From contig JAFRXD010000049.1 in the NCBI GenBank assembly GCA_017441605.1, positions 62,001 to 126,000 on the forward strand: a stretch of DNA of 64,000 nt, in the 5' to 3' direction. The notes beneath the pieces were generated by a model, which saw only the letters and a list, made by a program, of their open reading frames with translations, was not told the DNA's origin and made no database searches. The stretch is from Thermoguttaceae bacterium. Its GTDB lineage: Bacteria; Planctomycetota; Planctomycetia; Pirellulales; Thermoguttaceae. Made by a program: the position numbers and the translations under genes. Position 1 is the stretch's first letter; every line of letters starts with the position of its first letter. Of the stretch, positions 1 to 9,297 are shown piece after piece.

Positions 1-1
1 G

Positions 2-559
2 GGCTGGGGACGAAGCGGAAGCAACGGCGGGGACGTCGCGCTAACGCTCGACAAGCAAGACGTTTCCGGCAATATTTATGTCGACAATATCTCGACGCTT
101 ACCCTCGAAATCGCGAACGGCTCCCATTGCGTCGGCGCGATCAATAGCGCCAATACCGCCAAGAAGTTGGAGATCGTCCTCGACGCCGACTCGACGCTCG
201 AACTGACCGACGACGCTTACGTTACTAGCGTAACGAACGCCGACCCGACAGGTAACAATATCAAGCTCAACGGACACAAGCTCGTCGTCGGCGCCGATCC
301 GGTCGACGACAATATCCCCGACACAACGTCAAAGAACGACCCGTTCGGACCTCCCGAGGGGGGCGCGCCCGGCGAATTTGGTCCTCCGGAGCCGCCCCAA
401 GGGGGAGCGCCGGGCGAGTTCGGACCTCCGCCTCGACCGGGGAACGGGAATCCGGTCGCGGGGAGTCGTCCGGAACCGCCGCGAGGGCGCGAGCGGGGAC
501 GGTTCCGTCCCGATCGCCGACCTGATGGAAGTCGAGGCGGAAGGCGCGGCCCCCGTTAG
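2..559 (+). CDS. C-terminal part of a secreted adhesin-like beta-structure protein (5' end outside window)
   Basis: The frame is open from the left edge and ends at TAG/TAA-free sequence up to its stop at 557-559, so the gene begins before the window. The first ~95 residues are beta-helix-like (alternating short hydrophobic and Asn/Asp/Gly runs; pattern V-A-L-T-L-D..V-S-G-N-I-Y-V-D, then L-E-L-T-D-D-A-Y-V-T-S, then I-K-L-N-G-H-K-L-V-V). This resembles the closing segment of the Cthe_2159-type carbohydrate-binding beta-helix proteins. The last ~75 residues are a Pro/Gly-rich then Arg-rich tail containing two near-copies of an 11-residue unit ending G-G-A-P-G-E-F-G. Such a tail suggests a cell-surface or wall-associated spacer. 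It converges on the next gene and shares a hairpin terminator with it. The family assignment is inference from pattern; being exported cannot be checked because the N-terminus is missing. Confidence 0.6.
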   Translation, partial: GWGRSGSNGGDVALTLDKQDVSGNIYVDNISTLTLEIANGSHCVGAINSANTAKKLEIVLDADSTLELTDDAYVTSVTNADPTGNNIKLNGHKLVVGADPVDDNIPDTTSKNDPFGPPEGGAPGEFGPPEPPQGGAPGEFGPPPRPGNGNPVAGSRPEPPRGRERGRFRPDRRPDGSRGGRRGPR

Positions 560-580
560 AGTCGCCAAGCCCCGAGAATA

Positions 581-626
581 AAAATCGGTCGTTCCGTTCG
601 ATTCCCGAGCGAAACGACCGATTTTA
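581..626. terminator. Bidirectional hairpin between convergent genes
   Basis: The arm AAAATCGGTCGTT at 581-593 pairs with AACGACCGATTTT at 613-625, with a further interrupted match inside. A-rich and T-rich flanks allow it to act on both strands. It lies just after the adhesin stop and just before the end of the oppositely oriented reductase gene. Confidence 0.75.
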
Positions 627-645
627 TTCTGGTCGAAAAACTAAC

Positions 646-1242
646 TCAATCTCGCGCAAACCGCCTCCGAATCGTCGCGTCGACTTCGGCGAGCCACTCG
701 GCGCGCGTTTCGGCGTCGCTGAGAATAATCTGCTCGAAATTGCGGCGCTCGAACGATTTGGAACCGACGAGGCTAAAGACGATCGTCTTCCAGAAGTTTT
801 CGAGCGGGTCGCCGTAAACTTCCAACTCGACGTCGCGCGGGGTATTGGACGTCGTAAAGACCTGAACGATCTTGTCGCCGAGCCCTTGCCAGGGACCTCG
901 CTCGGTAAACCCGTAGGCGAACCCGTTGCGCAGAACGCGATCGATCCAGCCTTTGAGGATCGCGGGAGGGGTTCCCCACCAGTTCGGGTGGACAAAGACG
1001 AGCCCGGCGCACTCTTTGACTTGGGTCATCTCCGCCTTCATCGCCTCGGGGGCGTCGTCGACTTTTTGGACGCTTTCGGCGAGGGTCATCGTCGGGTCGA
1101 ATCCCTCCGCGTAGAGATCGCGCAAGACGGGCTCCCAGCCCAGCTCGGTCAGCGCCTTCGCCGCCGTTCGCGCGATCGCGCCGTTGAAACTGTTCGCGAC
1201 GTCGGGATGTCCGACGATTATTAGGACTTTGTTATTCGACAT
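646..1242 (-). CDS. Flavodoxin-fold NAD(P)H:quinone oxidoreductase (Flavodoxin_2 / KefF-MdaB type)
   Basis: This 198-residue protein has the length and layout of FMN- or FAD-dependent quinone reductases. The N-terminal strand V-L-I-I-V-G-H-P-D-V-A-N-S-F carries the phosphate-binding loop seen in KefF and MdaB. The central H-P-N-W-W-G-T-P-P-A-I-L-K-G-W-I-D-R-V motif is the family hallmark (P..W...PA.LKGW.DRV). F-A-Y-G-F then follows, as in the flavin-binding loop. It is predicted to be a soluble cytoplasmic enzyme that reduces quinones or electrophiles by two electrons, a detoxification role. No strong Shine-Dalgarno precedes the ATG. It stands alone, convergent with the adhesin gene. Family assignment is secure; the physiological substrate is not. 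Confidence 0.88.
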   Translation of the reverse strand: MSNNKVLIIVGHPDVANSFNGAIARTAAKALTELGWEPVLRDLYAEGFDPTMTLAESVQKVDDAPEAMKAEMTQVKECAGLVFVHPNWWGTPPAILKGWIDRVLRNGFAYGFTERGPWQGLGDKIVQVFTTSNTPRDVELEVYGDPLENFWKTIVFSLVGSKSFERRNFEQIILSDAETRAEWLAEVDATIRRRFARD

Positions 1243-1491
1243 TCGTTGCGATCGATCTTTCTTATTGAGTTAAACTTGTCGGGTCGCCTCCGGAGCTAGA
1301 CCGGAACAAACGCCCCGAGACCACAATTGACGACGCCAACTTGTCCGGCGAGAAATTACTCTCGATTATGACTCTCCGCCTCGTCGTTTCGCGACGCTTC
1401 CGACAATTTCGCTCCTCATTCTATCCCGATTCCCCCCCGCGTCAAGCCGCGCCGTGTCGGGGCGACGCCGACGAGCGCGCGCTTCCCCGAT
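1243..1491. other. Gene-free stretch upstream of the reductase
   Basis: This stretch holds the leader of the reductase gene and the space beyond the secretion cluster terminator. I see no open frame with coding character, no RNA gene and no strong promoter. Weak -10-like matches on the minus strand near 1262-1275 are not convincing. Confidence 0.5.
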
Positions 1492-1530
1492 AAAAAAGGG
1501 GACGAGGAAAGTCGCCCTTCCCCGTCCCTT
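1492..1530 (-). terminator. Intrinsic terminator of the pseudopilin cluster
   Basis: Read on the minus strand, AAGGGACGGGGAA pairs (with one bulge) with TTCCTCGTCCCCTT, and the stem is followed by TTTTTTATC. It lies 40 nt past the stop codon of the giant pilin-like gene, so it closes the cluster's transcript. Confidence 0.8.
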
Positions 1531-1569
1531 ATCGTTCGACGCCCTCGCCGCGAGGCGAGCCGACGCGCG

Positions 1570-4500
1570 CTAGTCGATTACGCGCTTCAAGAGGATCGCG
1601 TTCTCGTAGTTGCCCGAGTTCCCGCGTCGGAAGTCGACCGGAATTGAGCGGTCGATGATCGAGAACCCGCGATGACGACGCGTCTCGCCAAATTCCGAAC
1701 CGAGCTCCTTGCCGTAGGTGTAGCCGTCCGGGTAGATCGCTTGGTAGTAGTGGTACCACTTGTAACTCGGGTCGATGAGCATATCGAAAGTCAGCGTATT
1801 CCCGTCCGGATCGACGTTCGGCATATTAACGCCCGGGTTACAACGCTCGACCTCAAAGTAGCCGACCGTTACCCACACGGCGAACGCGTTCGAGCGCGTC
1901 GTCGTCAAACCGGACAAACGCTGCATCTCGGCGGTCGCTTCGTAGAGATTACCGCGCTTCTCGGTAAGTTTCTCGCAGCTCAAAACGCCAGGTTGATGAG
2001 CGTCCACTTCTTCGAGGGTGCCAACTCCGGAGTGCGTTTCAGAGTCGGGATCGTTTGGATCCTCTAAAAATGTGTACGTGTACAGGATTTCACCATCATC
2101 GTCCCTTCGAGGAACCGTATTGTCTAGGAGCGCTTCAAAGTCGCCGGAGGAGGCGCTGTCTAGATCGCACTGATTTTGCGCCATAATGGACGAGAAAGAC
2201 GGGCAAGGAGCGCTCGATTTATTCAACTGCACCCAAAGTCCCAATGTGTGGGACGGTTGGAAATAACAGAAAAAGTCACCGGCGTTTCGCGAGTCTTGGA
2301 AATCGCTCCATTCCACGCTCGGAAGCCTATTCTCCGCCAAAATACGATCCGAATTGGGAGAAATAGCCTTCCAAACGGACTCGTTAACGGTATTGATGTT
2401 AACCTTGCCCGGCTCGCGTCGCCGCGAGAAGAATAGCGGATTACCGTTCTCGTCCTCAATGTATTGGTCGTTCGTGTCGGTAATAAGCCTTTTCGTTCCA
2501 AGGTACAAAGAAGGAACGCTCACAAACTCCAACGCCTTGCAGAGATTTAACGTCTCGCCGGCTTTTCTGGAACTTACAAAGAAGTTCAAATAAGATCCGG
2601 GAACTCCGCCGCGCTTCTTGTCGTCTTTCCCCTGCCAGTCCTCAAAACCAAATAACCCGTGCGAACCGAGCGATTTGTTTTTAAATTTGTCGGCTTCGTA
2701 TTCGTAAAGCTTTCCAATGTCGTCTCCGACTTTGTCGTTTCGGACAAATTCGAGACCAAATCGACTAGACGAACTCGCGGGAACTAACGCCAACTCCATC
2801 GGGTTACTGTAAGGGGCGTCGTTCCAAACCAGATGCTCAAATGGCTTGCGAGGAGCGCCTTTATACACGTCTCCCGAAGTCAGGTATTTTTCGTTCAATC
2901 CTTTAAAGGTCGCTCCATCGGGATTCTTATCGAAAATCGTGTTATTAGGATCGTTGGGATCGGCAACCCAATTGCCGCGATCGCCCATGTTGTTGAACAT
3001 ACCGAGAGTATGACTCGGCGCGAACTTCAATACCACGCTAGGATCCTGACGATCCCTTGGGCGTTGTAATCCCGTGTTATCGTTGTCGTCGAATTCAAAG
3101 GCGCGAGCCCAGGGATTCGGACGTTCCGAAGAGGGCTTGTTAAAACTCTTTTGAGATGAATTTCCCCATTGTCGCGAACTAAACACGTCTTCGAGTTTGA
3201 ACGTATCGTCGTCGTCAACCTTCAAAAAGTCGTTCTTCTTAAGTTTAATCTCGCTATTCGAATACCCTTTCTCGGCAATACGATGTGAACTCTCGTACTC
3301 GTCTCCCATCCCAACGCGTTCCCCCGTAAACACGGTGAGATCCATTACGTTCCAATCCACCGTAATATAGGGATTCATCAAGGGATGATACGGACGATTA
3401 GGGTCGGCGACGCGTTGAACGAAAGACGATTTGTAAGCGGGAACGGTTCCTATGCCAAACAAGCCGTCCTTGACAATCGGATAGTTGCCAACAACGTTGT
3501 CGTAATCGTCGTCAGGAACGTCCGCGCGTTTATCTTCGTCCATGTCTTTGCGAAGCTCAAACGGAACGTCCATAACGGAGCAACGCGCAGTCTCTAAACC
3601 ATCGGGAGCAGAAGCGTCGCCTTTAGGATCTAACGAGGGGTCAATTATCCTCGTTTTACCGTGAAATTTTTGATTTTCCGCATAAGGAATCTCGTAGGGA
3701 TCTTTCTTAGAAGCGGTCCACAACGGTTCCGAAATATTTAAACCGACGCCGCCAATATTGGACTTAGCAACCATAAAGGTGTAATTGCCGGAAAAAGCCG
3801 GTTTAGAAAGCAAATTCGTCCCAATGTCGGAAAGTTGTAGAACATTGACGGCCGAATTGGCGTCCACTCCAAATCTGGCGTTCTCATTATTGGGATCGTA
3901 GTAAGTCGATCCAACGCTTCGCTTTTCGTCCGGTCCCACGATCAAATACTGATTGGGCTCCAAGTACTGCGCATCGTTTGTTGTTTTACAAAAAGTGCGC
4001 AACGCGTCGGGATACTCGCCCGCCGTGCCCAACTTCGTATCGTTATCATTGCCGGCGTCGCCTAGGGCCTTGGTGAACCAAACAACTCGGTCAAGCGCGA
4101 TTTCTCGTTTGCGCCAACTATTATCTCGATTGGAACTCTTGGAACGATCAAACGCTTTCTTGCTAGCGACGGCCGGTCCCAAAACATTGGACGTCGGGAA
4201 ATCAAATTTTTCCCAATCCTTCAGAACGCGGTCGAGGACTTCCGAAGCCGCTTTTTCTTTAACGTCCTTATGGGAGTTATCCTCCTCTTCCGGTCCGGAA
4301 GTGTCCAACTCGTACGCGTCTAGTTGCGCAATACTGTCAATCAACACGGCGCTGGAATTGTCGGGAACTTTTGGATAATCGGTTGGATAGTTACGGAATT
4401 GAGGCGGTTGCATCGTAAAGAACCAACGAGAATAGTCGTCGTCTTTAAACCACTCCAACACGTTATTTGTTTTTTTGCGGTAAACGTCTTCTTTGACCCC

Positions 4501-7500
4501 GTTCCATTTAGCGGGAACGGAGCTGTCGCTAATGGCGACGCGCCACACGGGCATTTCGAGCTCGCGTCCAAGACTGTCCGTATAAACGGGCGTCGTCTTT
4601 GATAATCGCAACTTCCAAACGCCATTGTCGTAATCGTACAACTCTCTCGACTGCGGAACGTTCGGATTCGCCGTACAATACAATTCGAGATACGTTGAAC
4701 CAACAGGACGTTTGACCTGGTCGTAAGTGTCGTCAGGTCCTTCCACAACATTACCTACGTTCTCGTCGGTATCTTGTTCAAGCTTCGTGTCGGCTATACC
4801 CAAATCGTGAAAGTTCAACGTTTCCGTCAAAACCAAATCGGGACGTTCCATTCCCCAAACGAGCCGGAATCCTAAGTCGCTCGACTGATCGTTGAGATCC
4901 TTAATCTCCTTCGTCATCCATTCCGCCACATAGGCGTTTAGGCGCTTTGAAATGGGCGTTGCCGGAGCGCCCGCCCCTTCGTCCGACGGATCTTTCATCC
5001 ACTCTCTGTTGCCGAAGATATTGCAGTACTTTCCGCTAATATCGTCGTTGTCGCCAAGGTTAGGATCGTTCGTCGCAAGGGCGTCCTCGCTCTTATCGAG
5101 CAACTCGCGGAAGAATTCGAACATCTGCTCTTTAGGCAGTCCGTCCGACGAGCTAAAGAGGAAATGTATCTCGGGTTCGGTGTTGACTGGCCAACCCGGG
5201 TTGGTAAAGGTATTACCATCGGGAGTGGCAACTTCTTTACCGATTTCCCAACGATTATAACCGTTCACTTCTTTAAAAGCGTTATCCGCGAGCCAGTCGT
5301 TGTCGTAGACCCACCACCCGTCAAAAGGAGTCGGGTCGAAGAAGAACGGGGTCATCGTGGCGTCGGGATCTGCAAAGTCGACCACGTTCGCGCACCACTG
5401 CGCGACGCGAGTCGCCATTAACTCCTCCGCCAGCAATTCGGGCAAATCCCCTTTATCCTCGTCCTTCAAATCGTCTTCGTTCTTAAATTTCTCGAGATTG
5501 AACGATCCTTCAATATAATCCGAGTACACAATAGGATCAGAATCGTTTGGATCAATATCTTCGTACAAGGACTTCGCGTTCATATCTTCGTAAAGAAGCG
5601 TCATCACAACGAGATAAAGTCCGCGGGCAAACTCCATCCGCTTGGCAAGGCCATAATTATGGAGATTGCGATCCTTATAGTGGTCCAGAGGACTAATCGT
5701 TCCATCGTCTTCTTCGACGACGTCAAGCCAATAGTTTTTCTGAGACAACGCATTCAGATCGATCTTTTCTCCCGCCATTATTTCGGGGGGCAACATCGAA
5801 ACCAAATAATTCGTTATCTCTTCAACTTTACTGTCGAAAACGGATTGATTCGCGCCGGCTTGAACGTAGTAGTTGCCCGGGGCAAAACCGAATCCCGGTT
5901 TCGCAACTTTAACGCCCGTAAGGGGATTCGTGTCGCTGTAGACCCTCGCTCTCTTAAACGCTTTGTAAAGTTCGTTGCGAACGCATCGACGAATCAAATC
6001 GGGGAATCCAAAATGACCGACGCGATGTTGACCCTCGGCAAGCTCGTTGTTTTCGGGGAACACTAAACTTGGAGAAGGGACGTCGGAACTAATCGTGGTC
6101 AAGGACTGACGAGCGGTCGCTCGATCTTTTTCCGTAACGAACTTCCCGTTCAGTTGTTCAATATTCGCGTTAGCCTCGCCGACGTCCATTCCAAGTCCGA
6201 GATCGTCGACTAGCTGCGACGGTTTGTCGGAAGCGTCGGAATCCCAAGGTCGGAGCAAACGCTCCAACATTGGCAACGAATACGCGGAATCGCCCAACGT
6301 CATCACGTATTGGTACGCAAAGTAGGGATTTCGAGAGTATCTCGGCGCGTAGGTGTACACTTGCGCTCCGAGGGGATCGTAGGAACGAAACGCCGTATTG
6401 GCAAAATCGTAAACGGCGTAAGAGTAGCTCTTGTCCATTATCGCGTTCACCGTCGTTTTACCGCGATAAGGATACACCATTTTAGCGTCTTTCAAAGCCG
6501 GATCGTTTTCGGGATCGTCGAATTTACCGCTCGCCCTCTCGTCGGCGGTCGGAACCAACGCAAAGGGATCCATATAACGGAAAAACGCCTCGCGAGAACC
6601 TAACAAATCGTCTTTTTCATTTCCATTGGCGTCAATGGAGCCGGGTTGAGAACCCATCTGATCGTAAAGATTCCACTCTAAACGACTTTCGTCGACTCTT
6701 CCTTGCGGATTGTCGGACAAAGTCAAGCCGCGACGCCACAGCATATTCTGCGCGACCGTCGCAACGTCGTAGGTCGAATAGCTTTCGCTAAAAATCGACG
6801 ACAGCGCTTCGTAGAGAAGAACGCTCGAAGTTCCGCGTCCGTCGCCTCTTACCGCGACGCCTATTTCAGAGCCGTAATTGTCGACGCTATTGCCGCGCTC
6901 GTCAAGGAAACCATAACTCGTTCCGAGGCGCCGGGAATTGAGGTCTTCGGCGTTGACGTATGGAAGCCCAACATTGGACAAACCGACGGAATTCTTAATG
7001 TTAGTCCAAATCCCGTTCAAGTCGCTGACGTAGTTGTAAGGTTGCCAGTTATCCCCCGGCTCCCCGTTATTAGCGCCATTGTCTCCGTACAACTGACCGT
7101 TCGCGTCAAGTCTTATTTGGGACCCAATTTTGCTCCCGTTAATAGTCGGAATATTCGGAATCTGATCCCAGTTTCCCGCCGTATTAACGTTCGCGCGACC
7201 GTCGAGATCCAAAACGGTGTACGAAAACATAGTCGCGTAAGGAACGCCATTTTTATCGACTCGAATCGGAAGCCCGGAAGGAATCCACACTCCCTCGCGA
7301 ACGCCGTCGCCGTCGTTGTCCACGTCCCATTGACCGTCAAACGTCACGCCGGACAAATTAGGGCTATTTACGTCGTTTGCAAGATAGTTTGCCGTCTCCC
7401 AAGGCGTCAGAACATTTCCCTTAACGTTCAAAAAACCGTTGTTGAAATTCCAGTGATCGTTAGGTAAGGGACGCGGGGTCAGTTTGCGGAGAAGAGCCAC

Positions 7501-8955
7501 CATCCACTGATCGACGTTCACGTTTGAAAGAGACGAATAAAGCCCCGTGTAATAGGAAAAATAGGTGTCGGTACCACCGGGCGCGATGGAAGTCAACGTC
7601 TTGAATAAACTTGGACGATGGAAAGACGGCGTGATAACGGCGTCGCCATTCGGGACGCTAGACGCGGTCACGATCCCGTCGTAATGGGCGAGAAACGCGG
7701 ATCTGCTATCCGGAGCCGTGTACGCGGGATCCATCCGAACAGGTTCGAGATAAGAATCGGGGGTTCCATCGTCCGCCAAAAGGTAACCGTAGGTTACGGG
7801 GGGATTAATCGTAACAAAAGAATCGCCATTATCCATGGCATAACGAGGGTTTTCTCCCCAAAGCACGTTGGAGTCGTAGTTCACGTCGGTAAGATGAGCC
7901 CAAAAAGACCGAAAACTCGGTTTAGAGCCGCTCAAAAGCTTAAAAGGTCGCATATCGGGAGCGGCGGCGTTCGTCCAAAACGCAAAGGGAATTCTTAATT
8001 GGTCGACGCCCGTCAGACCTTGAAAAGGACCGTCGGCGGGTATGGCGGCGTCGTGAGTCTCGCCGGGCGTAAAACCGCCCGCGCCCGTCCCGCTGTACGC
8101 GGGGCGATTCAAACGAACAAAAACTTTAGGTTTTTGCTCGTTAAAGTCCTGATTCACGCTATTGGGAAAGTTGCAGTCCTTCAGGAACCGTTTCAGATCG
8201 TCGGTTAATTCGACTTTAAAATGCCAATAATCGCAGGGTTGAAAATTACTCTTGTTATTGAACGGCTCGGTGACGTTACCGCTCCCGTCCGTCAGAGCGT
8301 AGTGGTCGCGCCAAAAATCTCCGTCGTTTGTAAAAGTAGCAACATCATTATTCTGAACGAAATGTGTTTTTCCCTCGTAATGTCTACTTAACGGATCCGT
8401 AATAACTTTCTCGAGGACAAAGGCCGAGGTTTCTTCGAGATCGTTGCTCCAAATATCGCCAATCCCGCTAATCCCTTGAGGCAGTTCAAACGCCGCTTTA
8501 AAAGTTAAAACTCCGCCGGCTTCTTCGAACAGATTCATCGACTCGGACAAGCCCCAGTAGTTACCGAGCTCGTCAGTTGGAGTAACAATGGCGAATCCTC
8601 TGTCGGGAAAGATCTGCAGAAAAGCCAAAAAAGAGGCGTCGCTCTTTTGGGATCTCGTTTGCTCGTCGTACTCCTCCCAATCGCCGTACATATTTTCAAG
8701 GATACCGAACGGTCCGATAGGGTTGCTCTCGTTGTTGGAACCAACGACGAGATTCTTGAGCGCAGCGTTTAAGTCGTCTTGCGCGGGTATCTCGACCACG
8801 GAGTCGATTTTCGCCGAATTTTGCGCAGTCTCCGCCATATTGGACGTAACGACCATATACGTAAGGATCGTTATGGCGAACATCGCCATAAGCCCAAGGA
8901 TCATAAGCAACACGGCGCCTTGGCGTCGCGCGCTAATTTGACATTGACGTTTCAT
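1570..8955 (-). CDS. Giant pilin-like secretion-pathway protein with GspK-like motifs
   Basis: This protein has about 2461 residues. The ATG at 8955 was chosen because GAGGAG lies 7 nt before it; a longer frame from 8985 has no such site. The N-terminus has a short basic leader (M-K-R-Q-C..A-R-R-Q-G) and then a ~25-residue hydrophobic helix (A-V-L-L-M-I-L-G-L-M-A-M-F), like type IV pilins and GspK, but lacking the Glu5 of ordinary pseudopilins, which is also the case for GspK. Two segments recall GspK and HhH proteins: L-D-G-R-A-N-V-N-T-A near residue 580 and P-G-K-V-N-I-N-T-V near residue 2180. GspK is normally ~300 residues, so this is about eight times larger. The bulk is Asp/Asn-rich, with calcium-like D-N-D-G-D and many D-P-N-D-P turns. 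It is last in the pseudopilin operon. It may be a pilus-tip or surface effector; that role is inference. Confidence 0.8.
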   Translation of the reverse strand: MKRQCQISARRQGAVLLMILGLMAMFAITILTYMVVTSNMAETAQNSAKIDSVVEIPAQDDLNAALKNLVVGSNNESNPIGPFGILENMYGDWEEYDEQTRSQKSDASFLAFLQIFPDRGFAIVTPTDELGNYWGLSESMNLFEEAGGVLTFKAAFELPQGISGIGDIWSNDLEETSAFVLEKVITDPLSRHYEGKTHFVQNNDVATFTNDGDFWRDHYALTDGSGNVTEPFNNKSNFQPCDYWHFKVELTDDLKRFLKDCNFPNSVNQDFNEQKPKVFVRLNRPAYSGTGAGGFTPGETHDAAIPADGPFQGLTGVDQLRIPFAFWTNAAAPDMRPFKLLSGSKPSFRSFWAHLTDVNYDSNVLWGENPRYAMDNGDSFVTINPPVTYGYLLADDGTPDSYLEPVRMDPAYTAPDSRSAFLAHYDGIVTASSVPNGDAVITPSFHRPSLFKTLTSIAPGGTDTYFSYYTGLYSSLSNVNVDQWMVALLRKLTPRPLPNDHWNFNNGFLNVKGNVLTPWETANYLANDVNSPNLSGVTFDGQWDVDNDGDGVREGVWIPSGLPIRVDKNGVPYATMFSYTVLDLDGRANVNTAGNWDQIPNIPTINGSKIGSQIRLDANGQLYGDNGANNGEPGDNWQPYNYVSDLNGIWTNIKNSVGLSNVGLPYVNAEDLNSRRLGTSYGFLDERGNSVDNYGSEIGVAVRGDGRGTSSVLLYEALSSIFSESYSTYDVATVAQNMLWRRGLTLSDNPQGRVDESRLEWNLYDQMGSQPGSIDANGNEKDDLLGSREAFFRYMDPFALVPTADERASGKFDDPENDPALKDAKMVYPYRGKTTVNAIMDKSYSYAVYDFANTAFRSYDPLGAQVYTYAPRYSRNPYFAYQYVMTLGDSAYSLPMLERLLRPWDSDASDKPSQLVDDLGLGMDVGEANANIEQLNGKFVTEKDRATARQSLTTISSDVPSPSLVFPENNELAEGQHRVGHFGFPDLIRRCVRNELYKAFKRARVYSDTNPLTGVKVAKPGFGFAPGNYYVQAGANQSVFDSKVEEITNYLVSMLPPEIMAGEKIDLNALSQKNYWLDVVEEDDGTISPLDHYKDRNLHNYGLAKRMEFARGLYLVVMTLLYEDMNAKSLYEDIDPNDSDPIVYSDYIEGSFNLEKFKNEDDLKDEDKGDLPELLAEELMATRVAQWCANVVDFADPDATMTPFFFDPTPFDGWWVYDNDWLADNAFKEVNGYNRWEIGKEVATPDGNTFTNPGWPVNTEPEIHFLFSSSDGLPKEQMFEFFRELLDKSEDALATNDPNLGDNDDISGKYCNIFGNREWMKDPSDEGAGAPATPISKRLNAYVAEWMTKEIKDLNDQSSDLGFRLVWGMERPDLVLTETLNFHDLGIADTKLEQDTDENVGNVVEGPDDTYDQVKRPVGSTYLELYCTANPNVPQSRELYDYDNGVWKLRLSKTTPVYTDSLGRELEMPVWRVAISDSSVPAKWNGVKEDVYRKKTNNVLEWFKDDDYSRWFFTMQPPQFRNYPTDYPKVPDNSSAVLIDSIAQLDAYELDTSGPEEEDNSHKDVKEKAASEVLDRVLKDWEKFDFPTSNVLGPAVASKKAFDRSKSSNRDNSWRKREIALDRVVWFTKALGDAGNDNDTKLGTAGEYPDALRTFCKTTNDAQYLEPNQYLIVGPDEKRSVGSTYYDPNNENARFGVDANSAVNVLQLSDIGTNLLSKPAFSGNYTFMVAKSNIGGVGLNISEPLWTASKKDPYEIPYAENQKFHGKTRIIDPSLDPKGDASAPDGLETARCSVMDVPFELRKDMDEDKRADVPDDDYDNVVGNYPIVKDGLFGIGTVPAYKSSFVQRVADPNRPYHPLMNPYITVDWNVMDLTVFTGERVGMGDEYESSHRIAEKGYSNSEIKLKKNDFLKVDDDDTFKLEDVFSSRQWGNSSQKSFNKPSSERPNPWARAFEFDDNDNTGLQRPRDRQDPSVVLKFAPSHTLGMFNNMGDRGNWVADPNDPNNTIFDKNPDGATFKGLNEKYLTSGDVYKGAPRKPFEHLVWNDAPYSNPMELALVPASSSSRFGLEFVRNDKVGDDIGKLYEYEADKFKNKSLGSHGLFGFEDWQGKDDKKRGGVPGSYLNFFVSSRKAGETLNLCKALEFVSVPSLYLGTKRLITDTNDQYIEDENGNPLFFSRRREPGKVNINTVNESVWKAISPNSDRILAENRLPSVEWSDFQDSRNAGDFFCYFQPSHTLGLWVQLNKSSAPCPSFSSIMAQNQCDLDSASSGDFEALLDNTVPRRDDDGEILYTYTFLEDPNDPDSETHSGVGTLEEVDAHQPGVLSCEKLTEKRGNLYEATAEMQRLSGLTTTRSNAFAVWVTVGYFEVERCNPGVNMPNVDPDGNTLTFDMLIDPSYKWYHYYQAIYPDGYTYGKELGSEFGETRRHRGFSIIDRSIPVDFRRGNSGNYENAILLKRVID

Positions 8956-8981
8956 AACAAAACTCCTCGCAATCGACGCGA

Positions 8982-9297
8982 TCATCGCGTCTTTTGAAAC
9001 CGGTTGCGACCGCTCGTTTCAAAAAACGCGCGCGTCGTCTTCAACGCTATCGCTTCGCGCTCCGTCAAAGGACCTCGCGCGCTATTGTCTAATTTGACGC
9101 CCCGATTTGAAAACAATTCCAAACGAGGAGCGCCTTCGTTTGTTCTCTCGACGCGCAATCCCCATAAATTTAACGCCGACGTCGGCAGTAACGCTCGCGC
9201 GTTCGCGCTCGCCTTAAAGTCTAACGTCGGCGTCGACCTCAACTTCCGATAAGACCGGCTCATCGGGATTCGCGACACATACTGTGCGTTCGTTCAA
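8982..9297 (-). pseudogene. Possible coding relic between I-like and K-like pseudopilin genes
   Basis: The 338-bp gap between the PilV-like stop and the giant gene has coding-like character in two successive minus frames. Immediately after a T5 run at the stop, one frame reads N-E-R-T-V-C-V-A-N-P-D-E-P-V-L-S-E-V-E-V-D-A-D to TAA at 9214. The frame in phase with the PilV-like stop then gives about 100 codons (to TGA at 8982), with balanced composition and segments such as L-N-L-W-G-L-R-V-E-R and P-R-L-E-L-F-S-N-R-G. Neither has a ribosome binding site or a clean start. In type II secretion operons the J pseudopilin gene sits at this place. The segment may be a decayed gene or a frameshifted extension of the PilV-like gene. 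It may also be non-coding chance. Confidence 0.3.
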
